DNA of 48,942 nucleotides from NCBI GenBank assembly GCA_031270065.1, contig JAISYF010000125.1, forward strand, positions 1-48,942, given 5' to 3'. The stretch is from Prevotellaceae bacterium. GTDB lineage: Bacteria; Bacteroidota; Bacteroidia; Bacteroidales; Paludibacteraceae. Below are positions 10,501-17,202 of this stretch, piece by piece (within the stretch, counting starts at the first letter, position 1; every line of letters starts with the position of its first letter). The notes under the pieces are model-generated. The model had not been told where the DNA came from. It made no database searches and worked only from the letters and a program-made list of their open reading frames with translations. A program made the translations under genes and the position numbers.

Positions 10501-11287
10501 GTGGTTGAAAACCATTTGTGCCAATAGGTACTTCTATCGGTATATTATATGTTGCTGCACCGGTTGGACTTACCGCTGCCTCGCCAGCCAATGAGCCGAC
10601 AGGCAGATTGTTATTAATTTCGCCAATAGGATACAATTCGTTCTCTATAATTGCAGTTTGTAATACCTCATTGACCTCTCCCGGAGTTGGTGTTGCCGCA
10701 ATGTAATCCTCTTTTAATGGAAGAATTAAAGATGAAGTAACGTGTATTTCGTTGCGCTGCAAAGAAAGAAGATTGTTTGATTTTGTGCCGTTATGAGCGC
10801 GAATATCCCAAAAAGTTGAATATTCTCTGCCTGCTTCAACTACTCTTTTAAAACGATACGACATCTCATCAACAGTATGTTTTCCGTCAAATAAACTGAT
10901 TTTTTCTCCGTCATTTTGCAAGACAAACCTGTTTTGATATATGATTTGCGTATTCTCTGGCATTTCAGGGAATAAATCTGACAATATAAAATCCGTATCA
11001 GAACTTTTGAATGCAATAACTATGTTCGCATATGAGGAAATAATTGTGTTGTTTGGGAAAGTAAAGCCATTTCTGTTGTCTTTTATTTTCCAACCAGAAA
11101 TATCAATATCTTCCAATGTTGGATTGTATATTTCGATAAACTCTCCGCTATGATGTCTTAAAACATCGCACTGAACATTTTCCTCCAACGGCGTATCATA
11201 AAACACCTCTGAAATAATCACAGGGCGGATTTGTGCTTGCGACAAAAGGCACGCAAAAAGGGCAAGTATGATAAAAATCTTTTTCAT
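4529..11287 (-). CDS. Full-length secreted Rhs/TcB-TcC-like polymorphic toxin, ART-like tip
   Basis: A 2252-residue exported protein. Order of parts: Sec signal peptide (1-18); lamin-tail domain (about 22-200; FIEIYNP, DISGWKI); SpvB-type domain (about 229-480; SPTGAATYNIPIEVP); a run of FG-GAP/VCBS-like calcium-loop repeats (about 545-960; DIDGDGYSDI, DLDNNGKSEI, DYNGDGLMDI); TcdB-middle-like and YD/Rhs repeats (about 1000-1900); Rhs core motif ending DPSGE (about 1966); a Gly/Ala-rich hydrophobic linker (about 1967-2105); and a variable tip (about 2117-2252). The tip has YHYTD, YFTTDG and GGWEIIYNG, resembling HYD1-type ADP-ribosyltransferase toxins; that call is tentative. Its ATG overlaps the stop of the upstream T9SS-sorted gene (ATGA), and a candidate immunity gene follows after three bases. 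By analogy with TcB-TcC/Rhs shells, the repeats should enclose the tip. The delivery route is not shown; the upstream partner hints at T9SS. Confidence 0.85.
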   Translation of the reverse strand: MKKIFIILALFACLLSQAQIRPVIISEVFYDTPLEENVQCDVLRHHSGEFIEIYNPTLEDIDISGWKIKDNRNGFTFPNNTIISSYANIVIAFKSSDTDFILSDLFPEMPENTQIIYQNRFVLQNDGEKISLFDGKHTVDEMSYRFKRVVEAGREYSTFWDIRAHNGTKSNNLLSLQRNEIHVTSSLILPLKEDYIAATPTPGEVNEVLQTAIIENELYPIGEINNNLPVGSLAGEAAVSPTGAATYNIPIEVPIGTNGFQPQISIAYNSQGGYGALGIGWDIGGLSSISRGMQTFYFDKTDNGTIDAQTIKFDKTDCLYIDGQRLILLSGNHFQSGTIYSGEQENYTRVQIKTNPETQKIYFELTTKEGNIVEYGKTDDALLKDSDKVMAWIMNKQKDVNGNEIEYTYQDNGQYLRFVRYGENKIKFIYDNNTKSPKKRYINGFCLKQENLLDEIDIYTNNKLVKGYSLVYNTSETNAKLDAIKPFFAIPNLSFTSHIFKTNRQYINSTKIGWGEESEIEKRELSHTTTLSQKDNTCLYTGDIDGDGYSDIIELYGGKWTTNDVVAGTIKVYLKNSTLPIREFQPNSEKYFIPKLMVADLDNNGKSEIVLCNYDKHNGDFHLNVYAINSSNTTLSLLNTNIIPNFDVLYDYKLQYNAVLTNLNDDEYLDIVIVGYKSETTDLSQFANNQGIFIGKLYGATNCTFNNYENNWINTEKNIKIEGQQLLGDFNADGKLDFLHLLTPKYSSNVAYNDHITIQESKNWNTDNDKGHFFFKEGAIFIRYKPFFQSLYSIDVNDDGRTDIVYQGNKHTEPDYEWHIAFSNGLDAKPTVQEELNIARASSHSEYKKDDDQYPIFLDYNGDGLMDIVIADETFLKSCKGFCDTQWHFYKNINGTFKADKTFYTKEQLSKMQPVVIDINNDGVQDLVYVENGIFKIFTMPSANKRNVVHSITNGFGQTERFKYKYFSEYNNEEQSSSSDMRNLKTPLMVVDKYVSTTGTITAYDYENPKIHIKGKGLLGFEKITTTNSRTKQKIVSEYEIKTECQLFVNAFYAVNLKNRTIYVDNVKISETSNWNNIIFCGNANIQRGQNGEKRFIPIIKKQFFFDKIKNITTTTEYDYNGDGILYKETQKKGDITIIKEYINFQQRGVAGGIAYLPQIVKVTKSREGQEEEYIFKTSYTYDNKGNIETSIENKNTYAENTTAYEYYPTGNLKKITVTNSDYTEPHVTKYAYDDAFCFVTETENVLGQKSYKWYNNFGQLENETGIDGITTSYLYDVLGQLDTKILPNNEKIFYNTSWGEGKTLFKTTETSSKYGKLKETHYNSHGLEIYSETLGFGGAMLKSNTEYDFLKLKVNKKTKPHYDGETEIYTEFLYDDYLQRVTEEKLFDGENTLTTSYSYNDAEGKVTVTPPKTEQATTTTTNILGEVTERTDAGGTITYTYNALSSPINVKVESGGLTSETLIVYDEAGRQKELHDPNAGTVSYEYYADGQLKKQTNANNDITEMEYDIAGRTENKTVTDKDKNGIIIGISETSYQYIETGNGIGQLESVELKENSIITHSKSYTYNNKQLVESVTDHIFENFVEKTFAFFYNYDYLWRLKTTTSPSGFVTTNKYNDFGNLIEVKNGENVIWHGTAQNSNGQFTHYDFGNGISTVNTYNRRGELLDIQAKKGNDFIQNNHYEYEAQTGNLLVRNDLKNNRNEHFEYDNLDRLTKTYLNDVSQQEISYYNNGNIDEKTDVGKYFYDDEDKPHSMRGIEDIPVENNISDEKQFIEYTSFNKVSRVAQGVDLENITVEYKIYYGLDQQRIKTEFFENGNLKKTRYYFGIYELDIDENNNETEVDYIFTPTGLTAIVKNEEIFYVFTDRQGSIEKITDTDGEIVSSYAYSAWGVRTLLDGEDITDRGYTGHEHLLALGLINMNGRIYDPVLARFLSPDPFVQAPDFTQSFNRYAYCLNNPFKFSDPSGEFVVTAIVIGAVVGIIVGAYIGHQIGEANGATGWEMVGYTVCGALIGGVGGAAAGWAGGAVAGAIGIGGFAGGAIAGGTAGAVGGFINGAGMAWLGGTSFGDGLLNGLIGAGIGAGTGAVLGGVVQGISALEAGGNFWTGKMPTPPTQTAATTNNSATQPTTSTEPSRYNANYKNPSEIKLPEKVYHYTDQDPSNWTTIGKIDANPKNPTYFTTDGSLTKVSAVSDLSLNKVPNFKVEISGATLDPNKIMIIRTVNGNVFNQGGGGWEIIYNGWVQNGAQIIITPLP

Positions 11288-11751
11288 TGTTTTATAATTT
11301 TGTACGTTTCAGTTTTGTTGTTTATTTTGAGGCGTAGCAGGTATGCGCCTGTTGAGTAGCCGCTCAAATTGAGCAGTAGTGGATTGCTTGCGCTTGCGCC
11401 GCTAAAAATATGCTTGCCGTTTAGTTCGGAAAGTGTGTAATATGCTGTTGTTTCTGCATCTTTATTTTGAAATTCTATTTGCAAAATTCCCTTTGTTGGA
11501 TTGGGGAAAAGCGTTATTTTTATATCGCCCAAAATATCTTCAACTTGCACAGAATCAGTGTTTTGAGTGTTGTCTTCTTCACCTTCGGAATTGTTTCTTG
11601 CGGGCGTGTGAGCAGGCGATTGCATCACTACGGTTTTGTACTTTATGATACAATTTCCTGCATTGTCGTAGTCGAAATTTACTGTGTTTTGCGATTTTAT
11701 GGCAGAAAATACAAAACAGAATAAAATTAAAGAAAATGTAATTTTTTTCAT
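11284..11751 (-). CDS. Small T9SS-sorted protein coupled to the Rhs gene
   Basis: A 155-residue protein with a Sec signal (MKKITFSLILFCFVFSAIKS), a short segment FDYDNAGNCIIKY resembling a single YD/Rhs turn, a polar acidic linker, and a C-terminal T9SS type A sorting domain (ITLFPNPTKGILQIEF ... YLLRLKINNKTETYKIIKQ). The stop codon overlaps the ATG of the 2252-residue Rhs gene, implying translational coupling. Known: such C-terminal domains direct proteins across the outer membrane through the type IX system. Inference: this may be a surface anchor, chaperone or secretion partner for the Rhs protein, which has a signal peptide but no sorting domain of its own. No partner interaction is shown by sequence alone. 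Confidence 0.75.
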   Translation of the reverse strand: MKKITFSLILFCFVFSAIKSQNTVNFDYDNAGNCIIKYKTVVMQSPAHTPARNNSEGEEDNTQNTDSVQVEDILGDIKITLFPNPTKGILQIEFQNKDAETTAYYTLSELNGKHIFSGASASNPLLLNLSGYSTGAYLLRLKINNKTETYKIIKQ

Positions 11752-11838
11752 AGTTATTTATATTTTTGTTTCTCGCAAGGAACACTAAGTTTATTGCAGA
11801 GTTTGCAAAGTTTTTTCTGCGCTCTTTGCGTGAAAATA

Positions 11839-13380
11839 TTAATTTAAAGATTGTTTCAAAGCACTAATTTCACTTTTTGTCGCGTTGTAATCGGCATTGT
11901 TATATTTTTTTTGCAGTTTTGCCAACGCGCTCAATGCCTTAATTTGTTCCATAACACTCCTTTGATTTTTTGAAATATAATCGCGATATTTTTCCAAATA
12001 GGGCGCAATTCGGTCTTCTACATTATATTGTTTTCCGCATAATGCTTTTTGAATGTTTATTGCCTTGCTTTTCTGATTGTCAGGGAATGTTTTTGCATAA
12101 TGTTCCATTAAACTGTACGCCACTCCGCCAACGCCTTTTTGCGTTTCGATACCTTCGAGCAATGCTGTCCGCGCCGCTGTTTTGTTGTTTTCTTTTGCTT
12201 TAATTGCGGCAAGCGAGTTGTAATACGCGCCTTTTCCAACATTTGTAAGGTCGTTGAGATATTGCACAACGGAGTTTAGCAAAGTTTTTGCCTCATTGAG
12301 AGCGGGCGTGTTGTTGCTATATTTTGCAAGCGAGGCGGCAAGTGCTAACGCGCTGTAAATGTTGTTGTTAGAATTATAAAAATAGCGGTTAAGAGCAATA
12401 ATTCTATCATTTTGATTGCGTTTTTTGTAATATTTTCGCAAAAAACCAACCGAATTTGTATCTTTTATGTCGTCAGTCAGAATTTGCATACCCCATTTTT
12501 CCACTTTTTGCACATTATTATTTTGTGCATTATTGGCTAAATATGAATAATGCACACGTTTTTGCGCCTTTTTTTCGGAATTTTCGCGTTCCTGCCTTTC
12601 GTGATTTGAGTGCAAATTGCGCCTGTTTCTGCCTCTGCCCTGCCCATTTCCATTTCCATTATTTTGATTTACATTAATATTGCTATTTTCTTGCGGAATA
12701 TTTGGTTTGCGCGATGTCCGCGTAGTTGCATATTTTGTTGAAACAGAAGTAGTTAAAGTTTCTATTTGCGAAATTATATTTTCAGAAAGCGAAATTGTAG
12801 AACTGCTGCGCGGATTTTCGTTATATTTTTCCATTAGCCGCAAAAAATCTTTTAAATCAAGCAAAAAACACTCTTTCGGATTAAGTGCATTTGCCTCAAT
12901 TATTTTTTCGGCTGCAAATTCATAAAGATTTGAAATTTTGTTTTCATTAGAAAATTGTTGTGCCGCAGAAGCATTTCCCAAGCATAAATTTCTCAAAATC
13001 AGCCCATAATGATGTAGAAAAAACGCATTTTGAGAATTTGCCGCTACTCCCTGCCGAAAAAGTTCCGCCGCCGTTTTCAGATTTTGTTCCGCACCATAAA
13101 CTTTTGCCAAACCGTCATAAAGGAATAACGTATTAGGGTGATTTTCAATTAGTTGCGTTAAATGCGAAGTCGCGGTAGAATATTGTTTTTGGTAAAAATA
13201 TTCCTTTGCCTGCTTGTAGAGAGCCATCAAGTTGGAGTTGTCGGGCGCGGGCGGATTGTTTTGAGTAGAAAAAAATTCTGTTGCACCGCCAATCGCCCGC
13301 AACGAACTTGCCAACATTGCCGAGCCAATGCCCAAAACAGATTTTTTAAGAAATTCTCTTCTTCCTATTTGTTTTGCCAT
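11839..13380 (-). CDS. Tat-exported TPR protein of unknown role
   Basis: A 513-residue protein with a clear twin-arginine signal (GRREFLKKSVLGIGSAMLAS) and then TPR-like helical pairs between about residues 48 and 165 (LMALYKQAKEYFYQKQYSTA; LFLYDGLAKVYGAEQNLKTA). The middle (about 190-300) is Asn/Gln/Arg-rich and low complexity; the rest is helical, with more TPR-like pairs near 345-470. It is likely periplasmic or membrane-associated. It ends 87 bases before the small T9SS gene; that gap has a CTTTGC-rich stretch resembling an intergenic repeat, so it is unclear whether the two are co-transcribed. I recognise no enzyme motif. The Tat signal on a protein without a visible cofactor site is unusual. 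Confidence 0.75.
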   Translation of the reverse strand: MAKQIGRREFLKKSVLGIGSAMLASSLRAIGGATEFFSTQNNPPAPDNSNLMALYKQAKEYFYQKQYSTATSHLTQLIENHPNTLFLYDGLAKVYGAEQNLKTAAELFRQGVAANSQNAFFLHHYGLILRNLCLGNASAAQQFSNENKISNLYEFAAEKIIEANALNPKECFLLDLKDFLRLMEKYNENPRSSSTISLSENIISQIETLTTSVSTKYATTRTSRKPNIPQENSNINVNQNNGNGNGQGRGRNRRNLHSNHERQERENSEKKAQKRVHYSYLANNAQNNNVQKVEKWGMQILTDDIKDTNSVGFLRKYYKKRNQNDRIIALNRYFYNSNNNIYSALALAASLAKYSNNTPALNEAKTLLNSVVQYLNDLTNVGKGAYYNSLAAIKAKENNKTAARTALLEGIETQKGVGGVAYSLMEHYAKTFPDNQKSKAINIQKALCGKQYNVEDRIAPYLEKYRDYISKNQRSVMEQIKALSALAKLQKKYNNADYNATKSEISALKQSLN

Positions 13381-13420
13381 AATTGTAACATTTTATTGGT
13401 CAAGATTTTAGAAAAAAAAG

Positions 13421-13502
13421 AAAGAATTATGGTGGGATTATTGATACCACACATTGCCACACCACAAGGGTTGCCGCATTAGATTATACTACATAATTCT
13501 TT
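13421..13502. repeat. Perfect 11-bp inverted repeat bounding an 82-bp segment
   Basis: AAAGAATTATG at 13421-13431 and its exact complement at 13492-13502 enclose 60 bases that contain several CCACA/TTGCC words but no reading frame. It lies between the divergent TPR and XRE genes. It could be a small mobile remnant, a structured RNA or a leftover recombination product; nothing in it decides between these. Confidence 0.45.
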
Positions 13503-13552
13503 CGACTGTAAAGATAAATCTTAAAAATAAATTTAAAACTATTTTTTATTGT

Positions 13553-13675
13553 AATTTTCTTGCAAATTTATTGTACAATAAATATACAAGAAAATTAAGT
13601 TATAGTATTGTAATACAATGAATTATGCCCCTTGTTGCAACTGGTTTTTTGCAAATTTTATTTTTTTTTGTACAA
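13553..13675. promoter_or_regulatory. Cluster of TTGTACAA-type palindromes, candidate operators
   Basis: An 18-bp perfect palindrome (ATTTATTGTACAATAAAT, 13566-13583) sits inside a larger inverted repeat (AATTTTCTTG at 13553-13562, complement at 13587-13596). A second palindrome, ATTGTAATACAAT, is at 13607-13619, and TTGTACAA recurs at 13668-13675, just upstream of the XRE gene promoter. The repeated ATTGTA half-site suggests binding by a dimeric regulator, most simply the XRE protein encoded downstream. Confidence 0.55.
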
Positions 13676-13694
13676 TTCTTTCAAAAAAATATAT

Positions 13695-13703
13695 TACCTT
13701 TGC
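13695..13703 (+). promoter_or_regulatory. -7 box of the XRE regulator promoter
   Basis: TACCTTTGC fits the Bacteroidota TAnnTTTG -7 element. The start codon is only 14 bases further on, so the transcript would have a very short leader. The nearest upstream TTTG lies about 25 bases away, longer than usual, so the -33 element is weak. Confidence 0.6.
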
Positions 13704-13716
13704 AAAAAATGCTTTT

Positions 13717-14061
13717 ATGGAAAAGCAAAAACTCAAACAAATTAGAAAACAAAAAGGGTTTTCTCAACAAGAAATGGCAAACTCTATCTGTACTGATGTT
13801 TCCAACTATTGCCGCAAAGAAAAAGGATATGTCGGGATAACAAAACAGGAGTGGCGCAAACTTGCTACTGCGCTAAATGTGTCAGAAGAAGATATTTATC
13901 AGGCAAATGAGTCTGTGAATAACCCCTGTTTTGATAATTCAAGCATCACAAACCAAAATGTTGGTATTTCTGCCCCTATGCTTAAACAATTACTCGACTA
14001 TATTACCTTATTGAAAGAGGAAAATAGCAGATTGAAGCAAGAGATTGAAAAAAAGCGGTAA
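13717..14061 (+). CDS. XRE-family HTH regulator with C-terminal leucine zipper
   Basis: A 114-residue protein; the ATG at 13717 is preferred because the -7 box at 13695-13703 excludes the upstream ATG at 13618. Residues 1-60 form an XRE/Cro-type HTH (LKQIRKQKGFSQQEMANSI ... KLATALNVSEEDIY). Residues about 85-114 form a heptad coiled coil (LKQLLDYITLLKEENSRLKQ), so it probably dimerises. A cluster of TTGTACAA palindromes upstream suggests self-regulation. It lies head to head with the TPR gene; the Rhs locus lies beyond that gene. There is no nearby toxin partner, so an antitoxin role is unsupported. Confidence 0.8.
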   Translation: MEKQKLKQIRKQKGFSQQEMANSICTDVSNYCRKEKGYVGITKQEWRKLATALNVSEEDIYQANESVNNPCFDNSSITNQNVGISAPMLKQLLDYITLLKEENSRLKQEIEKKR

Positions 14062-14201
14062 AATTTTCTTAGTATTTCGTTTTTTTTGTAACTTTACTCT
14101 CTAAATTTTTTATAAAAAAATCACCAACCGCACAAAAAAATGTTCGTGTAGTTCGTGTGGTCAGTGGTAAAAAAACACGTTTGTAGTAAAAAAACTTGAA
14201 A

Positions 14202-14981
14202 ATGAAATTAAATTTAAAAAAATCGCTTGTGTTTTTCGATTTGGAAACCACAGGCATCAACATCAGTGCAGACAGAATTGTAGAATTGACGTATCTAAAA
14301 ATTGAGCCAAACGGCACAGAAACAGTCAAAACTATCAGAATAAACCCCGAAATGCACATACCCGAAAAAGCGTCTGAACTTCACGGAATTTATGACGAAG
14401 ACGTGATAGACAGCCCCACTTTCGCCCAAATTGCAAAGAGCCTCGCCTTCGACATAAAAGGCTGCGACTTGGCAGGTTACAACAGCAACCGCTTTGATAT
14501 TCCACTGCTTGCAGAGGAGTTTTTGCGCGCCGAAGTTGATATTGACCTCAAAAAGTGCAAATTTGTTGATGCAATGGTGATTTTTTACAAAATGGAACAG
14601 CGCACTCTGTCTGCTGCATATCAGTTTTATTGCGGAAAAGATTTGAAAAACGCGCACACATCTGAGGCGGACACGCGGGCAACTTACGAAATTTTGCTCT
14701 CGCAGTTGGACAAATACCCGAATCTTGAAAATTCTGTGGATTTTCTCTCCGAATTTTCGGCGCATACCAATAACGCAGATTTTGCAGGCAGGATTATTTA
14801 TGACGAAAAAAAGAGGGAGATTTTTAATTTTGGGCAATACAAAGGTCAAGTAGTGGCAGATGTTTTCCGCCAAAATCAGAATTATTATGCGTGGATGATG
14901 TCGTGCGATTTTCCGCTTTATACAAAAAAAGTTATTACAGAAATAAAATTAAGGGAAAAATTAGAGAACGTTAGAAATTGA
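14202..14981 (+). CDS. DnaQ-like DEDDh 3'-5' exonuclease
   Basis: A 259-residue protein; I use the ATG at 14202 rather than the TTG two codons upstream. The exonuclease fold has all expected motifs: FFDLETTG (ExoI, Asp and Glu), GYNSNRFDIPLL (ExoII Asp) and HTSEADTRA (ExoIII His and Asp), so it is a DEDDh enzyme of the DNA polymerase III epsilon type. Residues about 190-259 contain GQYKGQVVADV and YAWMMSCDFP, a small C-terminal element often found on stand-alone bacterial DnaQ-like exonucleases. It is probably a repair or RNA/DNA turnover nuclease rather than the replicative proofreader, since no polymerase part is attached. The 140-base gap before it contains only AT-rich sequence. Confidence 0.88.
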   Translation: MKLNLKKSLVFFDLETTGINISADRIVELTYLKIEPNGTETVKTIRINPEMHIPEKASELHGIYDEDVIDSPTFAQIAKSLAFDIKGCDLAGYNSNRFDIPLLAEEFLRAEVDIDLKKCKFVDAMVIFYKMEQRTLSAAYQFYCGKDLKNAHTSEADTRATYEILLSQLDKYPNLENSVDFLSEFSAHTNNADFAGRIIYDEKKREIFNFGQYKGQVVADVFRQNQNYYAWMMSCDFPLYTKKVITEIKLREKLENVRN

Positions 14982-15067
14982 TGTCATTTCGACTTCATTC
15001 AATCTTCTACACGGTCATTGAGCAAAGCGGTTAGTAAGTTTATCGAACTGCCGAAAAATGACATCAA
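14978..15067. repeat. Inverted repeat between the exonuclease and tryptophanase genes
   Basis: TTGATGTCATTT at 14978-14989 and its exact complement at 15056-15067 bound a 90-bp segment that includes the exonuclease stop codon. The inner sequence (TTCGACTTC, GGTCATTGAGC, ATCGAACTGCC) resembles the GTCATTTCGA-type intergenic repeats common in Bacteroidota. It may end transcription of the exonuclease gene, but no T-run follows. Confidence 0.5.
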
Positions 15068-15101
15068 CTTTTAGTTTTTATCTTTTAACATAAAAAAAAA
15101 T

Positions 15102-16475
15102 ATGGAATTACCTTTTGCAGAATCTTGGAAAATAAAAATGGTTGAGCCGATACGAAAATCCACGCGTCAGGAACGCGAAAAATGGCTCAAAGCGGCGCAC
15201 TACAACGTCTTTCAACTCGATGCCGAACATGTCTATATCGACCTGCTCACCGACAGCGGCACAGGTGCAATGTCCGACCGCCAATGGGGTGCAATGATGA
15301 CTGGCGATGAAAGTTATGCGGGCGCAACGTCTTTCAAATTTATGCGCAGTACTATTGAGAAAATCACTGGATTTCAATATGTTGTGCCGACACATCAGGG
15401 CAGAGCAGCGGAAAATGTGCTGTTTTCGGTGTTGATAAAAGAGGGCGATTTTGTGCCCGGCAATTCGCATTTCGACACCACAAAAGGGCATATTGAGAGC
15501 AGGAAAGCATTTGCGGTAGACTGTACCGTTGATATTGCCAAAAATACGCAACTCGAAACGCCTTTTAAAGGCAATGTTGATATTGAAAAACTTGACAAAT
15601 TTCTTGCGCAACACGCTGATAATACGCCGTTTATAATTGTTACCATAACCAACAATACGGCTGGCGGGCAACCGGTTTCCATGCAAAATTTGCGTGAAGT
15701 TCGGCAGATTGCGGACAAATATCACAAGCCTGTTGTGTTCGACTCGGCTCGTTTTGCCGAAAACGCATATTTTATAAAAACTCGCGAAAAAGGCTTTGAA
15801 AACAGAACAATTAAGCAGATTTGCCTCGAAATGTTTTCTTACGCCGATTCTATGACAATGAGCGCAAAAAAAGACGCGATTGTGAATATGGGCGGTTTTA
15901 TCGCAACAAAACGGCAGGACTGGTACGACAAATCGAAGGTTGTGGGCATCATTTACGAGGGTTATCTCACTTACGGCGGAATGAACGGGCGCGATATGAA
16001 TGCTCTTGCCGTTGGACTTGACGAAAATACCGAGTTCGACAACCTCGAAACTCGCATAAAACAAGTGGAATATCTCGCTAAAAAACTTGACGAATACGGC
16101 ATTCCGTATCAACGTCCAGCAGGCGGACACGCTATTTTTGTTGATGCGCCGAAAGTTCTGACGCACGTTCCGAAAGAGGAATTTCCTGCTCAAACATTAA
16201 CGATTGAACTCTATTTGGAGGCGGGCATTCGCGGTTGCGAAATCGGCTATTTGCTTGCCGACCGCGACCCGATTACGCGCGAAAACCGTTTCGACGGGCT
16301 TGATTTGCTGCGTTTGGCAATTCCGCGCAGAGTTTATACCGACAATCATATTAATGTTGTCGCCGTTGCACTCAAAAACGTGTTCGACCGCCGCGAAACC
16401 ATAACGCACGGAGTAAAAATTGCGTGGGAATCTGAGTTGATGAGGCATTTTACGGTGAAATTGGAGAGATTGTAA
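15102..16475 (+). CDS. tnaA: Tryptophanase (tryptophan indole-lyase)
   Basis: A 457-residue PLP enzyme that splits L-tryptophan into indole, pyruvate and ammonia. Family hallmarks are present: IDLLTDSGTGAMSD, PTHQGRAAEN, FDSARFAENAYFIK, and the PLP-lysine motif MSAKKDA (second Lys, residue 257). It was distinguished from tyrosine phenol-lyase by NSHFDTTKGH, where Asp125 matches the tryptophanase Asp (E. coli 137) and not the Thr of tyrosine phenol-lyase, and by GIRGCEIG where tyrosine phenol-lyase has an Arg-containing SMERG. No TnaC-like leader peptide is visible upstream and no tryptophan permease is adjacent. It converges with the LuxR-type gene across a TTTGAGGATTTGA repeat tract. Indole would be both a catabolic product and a possible signal. 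Confidence 0.92.
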   Translation: MELPFAESWKIKMVEPIRKSTRQEREKWLKAAHYNVFQLDAEHVYIDLLTDSGTGAMSDRQWGAMMTGDESYAGATSFKFMRSTIEKITGFQYVVPTHQGRAAENVLFSVLIKEGDFVPGNSHFDTTKGHIESRKAFAVDCTVDIAKNTQLETPFKGNVDIEKLDKFLAQHADNTPFIIVTITNNTAGGQPVSMQNLREVRQIADKYHKPVVFDSARFAENAYFIKTREKGFENRTIKQICLEMFSYADSMTMSAKKDAIVNMGGFIATKRQDWYDKSKVVGIIYEGYLTYGGMNGRDMNALAVGLDENTEFDNLETRIKQVEYLAKKLDEYGIPYQRPAGGHAIFVDAPKVLTHVPKEEFPAQTLTIELYLEAGIRGCEIGYLLADRDPITRENRFDGLDLLRLAIPRRVYTDNHINVVAVALKNVFDRRETITHGVKIAWESELMRHFTVKLERL

Positions 16476-16485
16476 AAAGAAAGAG

Positions 16486-16550
16486 GATTTGAGGATTTGA
16501 AAATGCAAAAATGCAATTTGAGGTTTTAATTTCAAATCTTCATTTTTTTA
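16486..16550. repeat. TTTGAGGATTTGA/TTTCAAATC intergenic palindromic tract
   Basis: Between the convergent tryptophanase and LuxR-type genes. Short repeats of GAGGATTTGA and AAATGCAAAAATGCAATTTGAG are followed by TTTTAATTTCAAATC, so the two halves are roughly complementary. It could fold into a hairpin serving both genes as a terminator. The same family recurs at 17151, 19222, 25402 and 34135. Confidence 0.6.
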
Positions 16551-16554
16551 TCGC

Positions 16555-17139
16555 TTAATCGTCAACCTCAACCAATTTATTAGATATAGCGTAAATGGTA
16601 AGACCTGCTGCGCTGTGGATTTGCAGTTTTGAGGCGATATTTCGGCGGTGCGTGATAATGGTATGCACCGAAAGGCAAAGTTTGTCGGCGATTTGCTTGT
16701 TGGTCAAGCCTTTAATTACGCCGAGAATAACATCTTTTTCCCGCATGGACAACACGTTTTGCGGTTTGTCCTTTTCTGGCGGCTCATTTATTAATGAAAG
16801 AATTTTTTTACCAATAAAATCCTCGCTGTCATAAATCGAAATTGCCCTATCGTAGTCTTTCAAAATGCTTTGTTCGAGAAAAACCGTTTGCAGAGCAACA
16901 GTTTTTGTATTTGCTGACAAAATATTTTTTTTGAAAGCGTTAAAACCAAACGATCCTACAAGAATTGGGTTAATAAACAGAATATCAGGCTTGTGGCGGT
17001 TGAGAGCAAGCTTCAACTGTTCCAATTCATTAGCATAAAAAAAATCAACATTGTGGTAGATATGTTTCAGCACAGCAGCAACACCTTTTCTGATTATTTC
17101 TGACGACTCTGCAATAACTATTTTTATTTGCGGTTTCAT
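16555..17139 (-). CDS. LuxR-type response regulator with degenerate receiver
   Basis: A 194-residue protein with an N-terminal receiver-like domain (1-120) and a C-terminal LuxR/FixJ HTH (about 128-190; LSMREKDVILGVIKGLTNKQ, LCLSVHTIITHRRNIASKL). In the receiver the usual acidic pair is reduced (AESSE in place of a DD-type motif), and the phosphate-accepting Asp position reads Asn57 (DILFINP), so ordinary Asp phosphorylation looks impossible. It may respond to protein contact or a ligand instead. The hemerythrin-domain gene lies 63 bases upstream in the same direction, which suggests a shared function, perhaps oxygen or nitric-oxide response. That pairing is an inference. Confidence 0.85.
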   Translation of the reverse strand: MKPQIKIVIAESSEIIRKGVAAVLKHIYHNVDFFYANELEQLKLALNRHKPDILFINPILVGSFGFNAFKKNILSANTKTVALQTVFLEQSILKDYDRAISIYDSEDFIGKKILSLINEPPEKDKPQNVLSMREKDVILGVIKGLTNKQIADKLCLSVHTIITHRRNIASKLQIHSAAGLTIYAISNKLVEVDD

Positions 17140-17150
17140 AATGGATTTGG

Positions 17151-17187
17151 CAATTTGAGGATTTGAGGATTTGAAAATTTGAAATTG
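17151..17187. repeat. Short copy of the TTTGAGGATTTGA repeat
   Basis: Tandem GAGGATTTGA units followed by AAAATTTGAAATTG, in the 63-base gap between the hemerythrin and LuxR-type genes. It belongs to the same family as the tracts at 16486, 25402 and 34135, here without its complementary half. Confidence 0.55.
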
Positions 17188-17202
17188 GGTTGTTAGGGTG
17201 TT

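Noticed and set aside
13618..13716. Longer N-terminus for the XRE regulator (MNYAPCCNWFF...)
   Set aside because: The -7 box lies inside that extension, and the HTH begins right after the ATG at 13717.
13717..14061. XRE gene as an antitoxin of a toxin-antitoxin pair
   Set aside because: No small toxin gene is adjacent on either side.
15108..16193. A 361-codon open frame antisense to tryptophanase
   Set aside because: It mirrors the codon bias of tnaA on the other strand, shows no protein-like motifs, and has no promoter of its own.
15102..16475. Tyrosine phenol-lyase instead of tryptophanase
   Set aside because: Asp in HFDTTKGH and EIG in GIRGCEIG match tryptophanase, not the Thr and Arg of tyrosine phenol-lyase.
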